From positions 1 through 8,804 of the forward strand of contig DAJW01000046.1 of assembly GCA_002496485.1 (NCBI GenBank): a stretch of 8,804 nt of DNA. The letters are read 5' to 3'. The stretch is from Euryarchaeota archaeon UBA36 (GTDB lineage: Archaea > Thermoplasmatota > Poseidoniia > Poseidoniales > Thalassarchaeaceae). The stretch's first letter is position 1, and every line of letters starts with the position of its first letter. Shown piece by piece: positions 1 to 6,750 of this stretch. The notes under the pieces are model-generated. The model had not been told where the DNA came from. It saw only the letters and a program-made list of their open reading frames with translations, and did not search any database. A program made the position numbers and the translations under genes.

Positions 1-2870
1 TAGAAACAATTGCTGGATTCATGTCCTTCGATTATATGGTGTCGTCAGAGGAATCCTTTGATACACTCTCATTCGCAATTAACGGAATGGAGTATATGTC
101 AGAAAGTGGACAAGATTACGAAGATGAATATCTATGCGCTCTCGAGGGTCCATTTGGTGAAGATTGGATTCCAGGAAATTGGGTAAATGATGGAGTCGAC
201 GACTGTGGAGACTCAGATAACAATGGAATTGCTGATGATGAAGAAGAAACATCGTGGTATTCTATGATTGAAGATACATTTGTAACATTCATACCTGCTG
301 GAGAACACACATTCACATGGACATACTCAAAGGACAATGACTCAACAGGTGGATCTGACTTTGCAGCTATAGATAACGTTCAATTCCCATATGTTGTAAT
401 GGGCGATGACGGAGAATGTCCAGTTGATTCAGAAGGTAATGAAACTGATATGTGTAACATCGCAGATGATGACGATGATAACGACGGAATTACTGATGAA
501 CTAGATGGATGTCCGACAAACCCTGATGAATCTTCAGATTTAGATGGAGATGGATTCTGTGACGATCAAGATAACGATGACGACGGAGACGGCGTGTATG
601 ATTACAATGATTTGTTCCCAACTAATGGTTCAGAGTGGGCTGACGCTGACGGCGATGGCATAGGTGATAATGCTGATCTTGACGATGACAATGATGGATA
701 CAATGACACTGAAGATGATTTACCATACGATCCTACAGAATGGTCAGACTTAGATGGAGATGGAATAGGTGACAATTCCGATCTCGACCTAGATGGTGAC
801 AACGTCTTCAACGATGAAGATCCATTCCCACTTCAAATGGATGCATGGCTCGACAATGATGGCGATGGAGATCCAGACTTTACTGGCTCACCTGAATTCA
901 GAGGAGACTTTGAGACTGGTACTATGCCACCCGCTTGGATGCAATATGAGGAGAACTGGCAAACTGGCGTAGCACTTACTGCAGGTCATGAATGGTTCGT
1001 ACAAGATCAAACACTCATAGATGGAATGTGGACAGCACAATCTGGAGATATTGACAACTATGAGACAACATCGTTTGTGTTTGAATTTGTTACAACAAAT
1101 GGAACAATGACCTTTGACTATGAGACATCAACTGAAAGTGGCTGGGATTACTTAGTCCTCTGTGTAGACAAGTCCATTACATTGAATAATGATTGTAGTA
1201 GGACTTCTTACACATGGAGAATGTCAGGATTACAGTCTGGAACAGCAAGTTACTTCATTGCTAACGCCGGATTCCACACATTCGAATTTATGTACTACAA
1301 GGATACCAGTGTTAGCAGCAATGCAGATACAGTCTGGGTAGATAATATCATAGTGCCGACCTTAGGAGATCTGAATAATTCCGATCTCGATGATGATAAT
1401 GACGGTGTACATGATGATGATGATATCGATCCCCTAAATCCATGTGTAGGCATCGACTTTGATGGCGATGGACTGCCGGATGATATGTATTCCGATTGGA
1501 TTAATATGTCTGGTGGACCTGCAGACGGTGGAGCATTCAACGTTGATTGTGCATACTATGTATACCTAATGCAAACCGGTGAACTTGACTGGGCAATCGA
1601 TGAAGATGATGATAACGATGGTTGGGGCGATGAGTATGAGATGATATGTGGCTCAGATTCATTGAACAACACATCAGTTCCTGATGATGGAGATTATGAT
1701 GGAATTTGCGATGTTGTTGATGTTGATTGGGACAATGATGGAGTAACAAACACATTGGATGCATTCCCATTCAATGCTACTGAATCCTCAGATGCTGATG
1801 CAGATGGAATAGGTGATGTCACCGACCAGGATGACGACAATGACGGAGTATTGGATGAAGAGGATGCATTCCCATACGATCCATCAGAAAGTTCAGACCT
1901 AGATGGCGATGGTATTGGAGACAATACTGATTCCGATATCGATGGAGATGGCATAGACAACATTGACGATGCTTTCGACACAGATGATAGCTTATCTGCA
2001 GATGCTGATGAAGACGGAATAGGTGATGAAGCCGATACCGACGACGACAATGACGGAGTTCCTGACACAGTTGACTTGTGGCCATATGACTCCTCTGAAT
2101 GGGCAGATTATGATGGCGATGGAACTGGTGATAATGCCGATACCGACGACGACAATGACGGAGTTCTAGACATCAATGATGCATTCCCTGAGAATGATGA
2201 TGAATCAGTAGATACGGATGGAGACGGAATTGGTAATAATGCAGACACAGACGATGATGGAGACAATGTTCCAGATATTGTTGAGTGTCCTGATACTGAT
2301 GGTGATGATGTTCCTGATCCATGTTACCTACAGTTAGATCCTTCAGAAACTAGAGATACTGATGGTGATGGAGTTGGAGATAATGCTGACACAGATAAAG
2401 ATGAGGATACCTATCTAGATGTTGACGATGCATTCCCTTACGATGCAACAGAATGGGCAGATATGGATGGTGATGGAATTGGTGACAATAGCGATCCAGA
2501 CAAGGATGGCGACAATGTAATTGACAGTGGTACAAACGCTGATCCATTCCCTAATGATGCAAATGAGTGGATGGACACTGATAGCGATGGTACTGGTGAT
2601 AATGCTGATACCGATGATGATGGCGATGGGATATCTGATGAGGATGAAGCACAATGTGGAACCGACAGTAAGAGTGCTGCATCCAAACCATCAGATTTCG
2701 ATGGCGATGGAATCTGTGATGCTATAGATGATACTGATTCTAGAACTGATACTGCAGATTATTCACAGCCAGAACTCGGTTGGTCTAACGCAGTACCTGG
2801 ATTCCCATCGTTACTAGCTGCAATATCCCTTCTAGGGGCTGCATTACTAGGTCGACGCAAAGATGACTAG
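1..2870 (+). CDS. Secreted TSP3-repeat surface protein with PGF-CTERM-like anchor (5' end outside window)
   Basis: Probable cell-surface adhesin-like or binding protein, exported and anchored. The frame is open to the window edge: codons before the ATG at 21 read E-T-I-A-G-F, and GFMSFDY at that ATG aligns with GTMTFDY inside a later copy of the same domain, so the ATG is internal and the true start lies upstream. Numbering from ATG 21: beta-rich domain 1 (to about 124), TSP3 array A (149-286), beta-rich domain 2 (about 293-447), TSP3 array B (455-906), then PGF (926-928), a short hydrophobic stretch and RRKDD at the C-terminus. By eye about thirty DxDxDGxxD-type loops are present, and these bind Ca2+ in known TSP3 proteins. 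Cys pairs 164/180, 543/563 and 879/899 may form disulfides. The tail resembles PGF-CTERM signals processed by archaeosortase A; no such enzyme is visible here. The beta domains look MAM or jelly-roll-like, which is inference. The ligand is unknown. Confidence 0.85.
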   Translation, partial: ETIAGFMSFDYMVSSEESFDTLSFAINGMEYMSESGQDYEDEYLCALEGPFGEDWIPGNWVNDGVDDCGDSDNNGIADDEEETSWYSMIEDTFVTFIPAGEHTFTWTYSKDNDSTGGSDFAAIDNVQFPYVVMGDDGECPVDSEGNETDMCNIADDDDDNDGITDELDGCPTNPDESSDLDGDGFCDDQDNDDDGDGVYDYNDLFPTNGSEWADADGDGIGDNADLDDDNDGYNDTEDDLPYDPTEWSDLDGDGIGDNSDLDLDGDNVFNDEDPFPLQMDAWLDNDGDGDPDFTGSPEFRGDFETGTMPPAWMQYEENWQTGVALTAGHEWFVQDQTLIDGMWTAQSGDIDNYETTSFVFEFVTTNGTMTFDYETSTESGWDYLVLCVDKSITLNNDCSRTSYTWRMSGLQSGTASYFIANAGFHTFEFMYYKDTSVSSNADTVWVDNIIVPTLGDLNNSDLDDDNDGVHDDDDIDPLNPCVGIDFDGDGLPDDMYSDWINMSGGPADGGAFNVDCAYYVYLMQTGELDWAIDEDDDNDGWGDEYEMICGSDSLNNTSVPDDGDYDGICDVVDVDWDNDGVTNTLDAFPFNATESSDADADGIGDVTDQDDDNDGVLDEEDAFPYDPSESSDLDGDGIGDNTDSDIDGDGIDNIDDAFDTDDSLSADADEDGIGDEADTDDDNDGVPDTVDLWPYDSSEWADYDGDGTGDNADTDDDNDGVLDINDAFPENDDESVDTDGDGIGNNADTDDDGDNVPDIVECPDTDGDDVPDPCYLQLDPSETRDTDGDGVGDNADTDKDEDTYLDVDDAFPYDATEWADMDGDGIGDNSDPDKDGDNVIDSGTNADPFPNDANEWMDTDSDGTGDNADTDDDGDGISDEDEAQCGTDSKSAASKPSDFDGDGICDAIDDTDSRTDTADYSQPELGWSNAVPGFPSLLAAISLLGAALLGRRKDD
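465..878 (+). repeat. TSP3 Ca-binding repeat array A
   Basis: This stretch encodes residues 149-286 (numbered from ATG 21) of the surface protein: about eight Asp-rich loops such as DLDGDGFCD, DADGDGIGD and DDDNDGYND, joined by linkers of the LPYDPTEWSD type. The repeat unit is roughly 35-36 residues holding two loops. It separates the two beta-rich domains and probably acts as a Ca2+-stiffened spacer. The loop pattern is visible in the sequence; the spacer role is inferred from the TSP3 family. Confidence 0.85.
2031..2061 (+). repeat. 31-nt exact direct repeat, copy 1
   Basis: This is identical at every base to 2136-2166 and encodes ADTDDDNDGV of array B. The copies are 105 nt apart, which is exactly 35 codons, so the reading frame is kept. 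Exact identity, including synonymous positions, in an otherwise diverged array suggests a recent duplication or gene conversion. Confidence 0.9.
2136..2166 (+). repeat. 31-nt exact direct repeat, copy 2
   Basis: This is the second copy of the 31-nt identical segment at 2031-2061, in the same frame of the surface-protein gene and offset by 105 nt (35 codons). It encodes the same Asp-rich Ca-binding loop. Confidence 0.9.
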
Positions 2871-2891
2871 GTAAGTCAAAAAAATACGTAA

Positions 2892-2922
2892 CCCTGAGTC
2901 GGATTAACGATTCGGCTCAGGG
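2892..2922. other. Strong intergenic stem-loop between surface protein and aIF5A
   Basis: The perfect stem has 13 base pairs, including two G-T (G-U) pairs. The outer arms are CCCTGAG and CTCAGGG and the loop is the five bases TAACG. It starts 22 nt after the surface-protein stop and lies upstream of the predicted aIF5A promoter. It could protect or define the 3' end of the long surface-protein mRNA. No T-run follows it on the + strand, so it is not a classical intrinsic terminator in that direction. Seven A's at 2878-2884 put a T7 run after the hairpin on the - strand, but no - strand gene is seen there. Confidence 0.6.
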
Positions 2923-2938
2923 CCACTTCCCTAATGCT

Positions 2939-2945
2939 GATAAGG
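2939..2945 (+). promoter_or_regulatory. TATA-like box for aIF5A
   Basis: GATAAGG lies 27 nt before the GTG at 2966, the spacing expected of an archaeal TATA box driving a leaderless or near-leaderless mRNA. The same ATAAGG core lies 29 nt before the ATG of the OPT gene. It is flanked by the 5-bp inverted repeat ATGCT (2934-2938) and AGCAT (2948-2952). No transcription start data are available, so this is an inference. Confidence 0.4.
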
Positions 2946-2965
2946 CGAGCATCCGACACCGGCAT

Positions 2966-3352
2966 GTGCCCGGAACGACTAGAGCCGAAATTAGAACATT
3001 GAAAGTAGGAAGATATGTAGCCATTGATAATGATGCTTACAAAATACTCAGTATGTCAAAATCGAAACCTGGAAAGCATGGATCTGCTAAAGCTAGAATA
3101 GAATTGGAAGATATTTTTACGGGACAAAAGAAATCCCATGTTGGCACAGTTACTGATACAATTAATATTCCACTAATAGAGAAAGGTTCTGCAATTATTA
3201 CACATATACAAGGAAATGAAGTTCATGCTATGGATAACAAGACATATGAGACCCTAATCCTCCCTAAGGAACCCGAAATGAATCTTGAAGCAGGTGGTGA
3301 GATTCAATGGATGGAAGCTATGGGAAGGTACAAAATTAGTAGAGATCACTAG
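2966..3352 (+). CDS. Translation factor aIF5A (hypusine-containing)
   Basis: Archaeal homologue of eIF5A, which binds the ribosome and relieves stalling during peptide bond formation at difficult sequences such as polyproline, and helps in termination. At 128 residues it has the usual length. The N-terminal SH3-like domain carries the conserved SKPGKHGSAKAR loop (residues 33-44), with Lys37 the expected lysine for deoxyhypusine/hypusine modification by deoxyhypusine synthase, encoded elsewhere. The C-terminal OB-fold half ends in EAMGRYKISRDH, close to the family's usual WEAMGRRK ending. The start is GTG at 2966: it gives the normal N-terminus (MPGTTRAEIRTLKVGRY) and sits 27 nt after a TATA-like box. 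An ATG two bases earlier (2964) is in another frame and stops after 12 codons. The downstream OPT gene seems to have its own promoter. Confidence 0.95.
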   Translation: MPGTTRAEIRTLKVGRYVAIDNDAYKILSMSKSKPGKHGSAKARIELEDIFTGQKKSHVGTVTDTINIPLIEKGSAIITHIQGNEVHAMDNKTYETLILPKEPEMNLEAGGEIQWMEAMGRYKISRDH

Positions 3353-3367
3353 TTTTACCGGGTGAAG

Positions 3368-3374
3368 TATAAGG
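3368..3374 (+). promoter_or_regulatory. TATA-like box for the OPT-EamA-SurE unit
   Basis: TATAAGG begins 30 nt before the ATG at 3398, with a purine-rich stretch (GGGTGAAG) just upstream that could serve as BRE. This spacing predicts transcription starting at or just before the ATG, so a leaderless mRNA. That argues against the GTG at 3362, which would lie upstream of the TATA box. It is flanked by GGTGA (3361-3365) and TCACC (3384-3388), a 5-bp inverted repeat. Confidence 0.45.
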
Positions 3375-3397
3375 GTCAATCTCTCACCATCATTATT

Positions 3398-5773
3398 ATG
3401 TCTGACGTCGAGAGATCACCGTACAGGCAACCCGTGACAGCTTCTGGTCTGGAATCTATTGAGAAAGGAACACTAACATGGTTAGATCAAGATATGTACA
3501 ATAATCTCAATACTGGTATTTTGGAGCAGTATCTCGAAGAAAAAAATCTTAATGATTCGTTCGAAATTAGTCATTGGAGCTCAAAAAAGGTATTTATCGG
3601 CATATTAATCGGAGCAATATTTAGTGGTGTTACAGCATATATAGGATTAAAAATTGGACTTGCCGTTTCAGCAGCATGGTATATTGCATACCTATTAGGA
3701 ATGGCGCTACAATGGTCGCCCTCTGAGGTTAATATAGCCACGAGTGCAACTACTGGGGCTACGAATGCTTCTATAGGATTCATCTTCACTTTTCCGGCTA
3801 TATTCTTGCTTGCATACTCTGAAGATTATATGATTGGAGATGGTCACTTAATAACATCAGTAGATACATGGAATCTAGCATTCATTGGAATAATTGCATC
3901 AATGTTTGCAGGATTTCTAGGAGTGATGTATTTTATTATTTTCAGAAGAGTTTGGTTGGTCGAAGATCCTCTACCAATGCCTGGTTTCGAGGTCACTCTA
4001 AAGCTTCTAGATATTTCAACTGATGTAAGTTCCGGCTCATCAGAGGAAGCAAGAAAATCCATCAATACAGTAGGAATTTGGACAATAATTACCATGGGGA
4101 TAATGTTTGTTATCGACTATCCTGTAAGATGGTCAAAAAAATTATCCGGAATTCCTAGTAGCTTGGCCGATTGGGTGGCAATGTCTCTCTCTGGTGAGAA
4201 ATGGGGGTTAGCTTCAGTATATACAGAACGCTGGATTCATCAGCCAAGTAAACTTACTGATACTTCTGGCGATCCATTAGGATATGCTCCTAGTGGTGGA
4301 ATAACTCATTATGAATCCGGCAACCCTCTTTCTTATACATTTTTAGGAGTTGAAATTAGTCCCACACTCTTTGCTATTGGCTGGTTCATGAAGTTCAGAG
4401 CAGCATTTCTGGTAAGTCTAGGATCCATTCTAGCATGGTTTTGGTTGATTCCGTTGGCAGTAATTCAAGATGTTCCTGTATATGATCCCTCACTTGGTGA
4501 ATATGTCAATATTACTTACTATGCAGGAACTGACAATCCAACAGTACAATGGGAAGCATTCCAGTCAATTATCAGAACTATTGCAATTGGAGCAATTCTT
4601 GGCGGTGGCCTATTGGGACTACTAAAGATGACCCCAACATTTATTGGAATTTTCGGCGACATTTCCGAGGCCTTTTCAGGGGAGAAAGGAGAAGAATTTG
4701 TTGATGGGAAAGGTTGGTATGAATGGCCATTATCTCATATTCCTATTTTCATGATTCTTTCATTCTTCGCAATTTCCATGATTTTTATTCTCGGTGGATA
4801 TCCAATACTACCTTCAATTATTTTTTCAACAGTATTACTGTTTACTACTTTCCTTCTGGGTGCAATTGCAGTTAGAGTCATGGGCGAGACCGGAATAGAG
4901 CCAGTTTCTGGCACATCTTTCATTGTTTTACTTATGCTATTGATGATTTTCTTAAATTTTGATTTAGGATTAACCAAAGAAGAATCTGTTCTAATGGCCC
5001 TAATTGGTACAACAGTTTTTGGTTCAGCAATTAGCATGAGTGGAACAGTAGTCGGCGATTACAAGAATAGCCTATATATTGGAAATCGACCATACCATAT
5101 CTCAAAAGGGAATATTATGGGAGTTATTCCTGGAGCAATTTTGGGAGCAGGAGTTGCTATATTCTTGTCAAAGCTACTGGCAGACGGAACAATTAAGCTT
5201 CTCGCACCCCAAGCAAATGCATTTGCATACTTCACTACAATAGTTGCAGAAGGACAGGGAAATTGGAGTGCATTACTGGTTGGAATGGCATTAGGGGCAT
5301 TCGTAGAGTGGGCTACTGGAATGGGTACATCATTCGGCCTTGGAATGTATCTACCCACTCCTGCAACTTTCCCAATGTTAATTGGTGGGGCATATAGATC
5401 ATGGTGGGAAAATAGAAGATTAAAACCGATCGTAGAATCAGTTAAGAAATCAGAAGGAATTTCAGCGGGCGAAAAGAAAGGAGCGCAGATGCTTCTATTC
5501 ACATTCATGATAGCAGCTGGTGCTCTGACGGGGGAAGCATTCTATGGGGTTGAAGCAGCCATTTTGGCAGTATTAGATGAAACCAGCTTAGGAGTCAATT
5601 CTTGGTGGCCATATGCAAGAATTACTGGTTTTATAGTAATCAATATGGTTCTTGGTGCAATAGTTTACATCCTATTCAGAAGAGCAGGAATAATTGGGAA
5701 TGGGAAATTAAAATCAGGAAATATTAAGGACGAACCAAAATCTTCAATCTTGGACGCGGAATTAGCTGATTAG
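3398..5773 (+). CDS. OPT-family oligopeptide transporter
   Basis: Integral membrane transporter of the OPT family (TC 2.A.67, COG1297-like), whose members carry peptides or metal chelates, usually coupled to protons. The protein has 791 residues from this ATG, with roughly 14-16 hydrophobic segments by eye. Family-like motifs are TTGATNASIGFIFTFPAIFL near the N-terminus, GETGIEPVSGTS (about 496-507) and EWATGMGTSFGLGMYLPTP (637-655) followed by a PMLIGG stretch. A soluble stretch with LGYAPSGGITHYESG and a later one with NITYYAGTDNPTVQW are probably extra-membrane loops. An in-frame GTG at 3362 would add 12 residues, but ATG 3398 is preferred because it starts a typical acidic N-terminus (MSDVERS) and lies 30 nt after a TATA-like box. 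The EamA gene starts one base after the stop, so they are co-transcribed. The substrate cannot be read from the sequence; peptide uptake would suit a protein-degrading heterotroph. Confidence 0.9.
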   Translation: MSDVERSPYRQPVTASGLESIEKGTLTWLDQDMYNNLNTGILEQYLEEKNLNDSFEISHWSSKKVFIGILIGAIFSGVTAYIGLKIGLAVSAAWYIAYLLGMALQWSPSEVNIATSATTGATNASIGFIFTFPAIFLLAYSEDYMIGDGHLITSVDTWNLAFIGIIASMFAGFLGVMYFIIFRRVWLVEDPLPMPGFEVTLKLLDISTDVSSGSSEEARKSINTVGIWTIITMGIMFVIDYPVRWSKKLSGIPSSLADWVAMSLSGEKWGLASVYTERWIHQPSKLTDTSGDPLGYAPSGGITHYESGNPLSYTFLGVEISPTLFAIGWFMKFRAAFLVSLGSILAWFWLIPLAVIQDVPVYDPSLGEYVNITYYAGTDNPTVQWEAFQSIIRTIAIGAILGGGLLGLLKMTPTFIGIFGDISEAFSGEKGEEFVDGKGWYEWPLSHIPIFMILSFFAISMIFILGGYPILPSIIFSTVLLFTTFLLGAIAVRVMGETGIEPVSGTSFIVLLMLLMIFLNFDLGLTKEESVLMALIGTTVFGSAISMSGTVVGDYKNSLYIGNRPYHISKGNIMGVIPGAILGAGVAIFLSKLLADGTIKLLAPQANAFAYFTTIVAEGQGNWSALLVGMALGAFVEWATGMGTSFGLGMYLPTPATFPMLIGGAYRSWWENRRLKPIVESVKKSEGISAGEKKGAQMLLFTFMIAAGALTGEAFYGVEAAILAVLDETSLGVNSWWPYARITGFIVINMVLGAIVYILFRRAGIIGNGKLKSGNIKDEPKSSILDAELAD

Positions 5774-5774
5774 A

Positions 5775-6716
5775 ATGTCAGCAAATATTGCCCAAAAACC
5801 ATTTTTCGCTTGGCCCTTGTTGGCAGTCGCAGTAGTTGCAGTATCAAGTGCAGGAGCTGTTTTACAGGAGATGTCAGCAGTTCCACCATTACTTAGAGCT
5901 TCATGGAGAATGTATGCTACATCAATAGTACTTTTACCAGGGCTATACTATCAGTGGGTCAATAAAGAATTAGAAAAGCCCAATAAAAAAGATTACATCC
6001 TAATCTTTTACTCCAGCATTTTTCTTGCAATGCATTTTGGGAGTTGGATTTGGTCCCTTGATAATACGAGTCTAGTGCGAAGTTTACTATTTGTTACTAG
6101 TCATCCATTGGTCGTAGTTTCAATAATGCCAATAATCGGAATTAAAGTGAAAAAGGGACATATTTTAGGCGCCTCAATTGGATTTATGGGTGCAGTAATT
6201 TCTCTTGGAGACATTGGTAGTATAGGTCAAGCCAGTCTTGCTGGTGACGCAGCAGCATTTTTTGGTGCAATTTCTGTTGTTGGCTACTTGTTTATTGGAA
6301 AACATCTTCGAACTGATAGGGAGATGCCCGTCTTCATATATGCTTTACCAGTTACATTTGTCGCTGGATTATTGCTAACAATTAGTTCAATATTTTTAGA
6401 AGGGACTACTATTTACTCTACAATTCCAGAGAATAGTGCATTCGGTTGGATAGACATTATATGGCTGCCATGGATAGCTTTTCTAGCCTTTGGACCGGGA
6501 TTAATGGGGCACACAGGTATTAATACTCTGCTAAAATGGATATCTCCAATCGTTGTTTCAATCTCTTTATTATTCGAACCAGTGATAGGAGGGATAGTGG
6601 GTTGGTTTTTCACAAATGAATTAATTCTTGGAAAATATACAGTTATTGGTGGATTATTAATGATTACTGGAGCGATAATGATCACTCTTGAGGAAAATTC
6701 CGAAATTCCAAATTGA
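5775..6716 (+). CDS. EamA/DMT-superfamily transporter
   Basis: Drug/metabolite transporter superfamily permease with two EamA halves and ten hydrophobic segments by eye in 313 residues, the normal size. Half 1 starts with FFAWPLLAVAVVAVSSAG, then MSAVPPLLRASWRM (33-46), a common EamA pattern around a conserved Arg. Half 2 starts near GDAAAFFGAISVVGYL, has EPVIGGIVGWFF near the end and finishes in a short acidic tail (EENSEIPN). EamA proteins export or import small metabolites such as amino acids or nucleotide-related compounds, and the substrate cannot be predicted here. ATG 5775 follows the OPT stop by one base, implying one transcript and possibly translational coupling. SurE follows 34 nt after the stop. 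Confidence 0.88.
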   Translation: MSANIAQKPFFAWPLLAVAVVAVSSAGAVLQEMSAVPPLLRASWRMYATSIVLLPGLYYQWVNKELEKPNKKDYILIFYSSIFLAMHFGSWIWSLDNTSLVRSLLFVTSHPLVVVSIMPIIGIKVKKGHILGASIGFMGAVISLGDIGSIGQASLAGDAAAFFGAISVVGYLFIGKHLRTDREMPVFIYALPVTFVAGLLLTISSIFLEGTTIYSTIPENSAFGWIDIIWLPWIAFLAFGPGLMGHTGINTLLKWISPIVVSISLLFEPVIGGIVGWFFTNELILGKYTVIGGLLMITGAIMITLEENSEIPN

Positions 6717-6750
6717 GTTACTTCATGAACTAATGCCCATTCCCAGAACT

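Larger units (their letters stand above)
1383..2738 (+). repeat. TSP3 Ca-binding repeat array B
   Basis: This stretch encodes residues 455-906 (numbered from ATG 21): about twenty Asp-rich loops (for example DDDNDGVLD, DLDGDGIGD, DTDGDGVGD) in units near 35-36 residues with linkers like DAFPYDPSESS. It is interrupted near residues 475-530 by a Cys-containing non-repeat stretch (LNPCVGIDF to VDCAYYVYL). Two matching Cys modules sit at 543/563 and 879/899. The array lies between beta-rich domain 2 and the membrane anchor, so it would hold the binding domains away from the cell surface. Confidence 0.85.

Noticed and set aside
21..23. ATG 21 as the real start of the surface protein
   Set aside because: The upstream codons stay open to the edge and the Met lies within a domain that is duplicated downstream, with no signal peptide following it.
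1694..2085. Long open frames on the - strand across the Asp-rich arrays (also near 602-811, 1295-1540 and 2350-2686)
   Set aside because: They are Ser/Pro/His-rich antisense readings of GAT/GAC-rich repeats; the codon bias of the array removes antisense stops. They have no family resemblance and no promoter.
465..2738. Regularly spaced repeats resembling a CRISPR or tandem satellite
   Set aside because: The period of about 105-108 nt is in frame, and the repeats encode TSP3 Ca-binding loops with diverged sequence. There are no constant repeats with unique spacers.
3362..3397. GTG start for the OPT gene adding 12 residues
   Set aside because: It lies upstream of the TATA-like box at 3368-3374, so it would be outside a leaderless mRNA, and the added MKYKGQSLTIII has no family match.
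3353..3397. TTTT just after the aIF5A stop as a terminator
   Set aside because: Four T's without a hairpin is too weak; read-through from aIF5A into OPT cannot be ruled in or out.
5059..5508. 149-codon open frame on the - strand inside the OPT gene
   Set aside because: It is fully covered by a well-supported OPT coding region with family motifs; its translation resembles no known family.
6688..6750. TTG 6688 or ATG 6733 as the SurE start
   Set aside because: TTG would overlap EamA by 29 nt and add 21 residues before a motif normally a few residues from the N-terminus. ATG 6733 cannot be excluded but is less typical.
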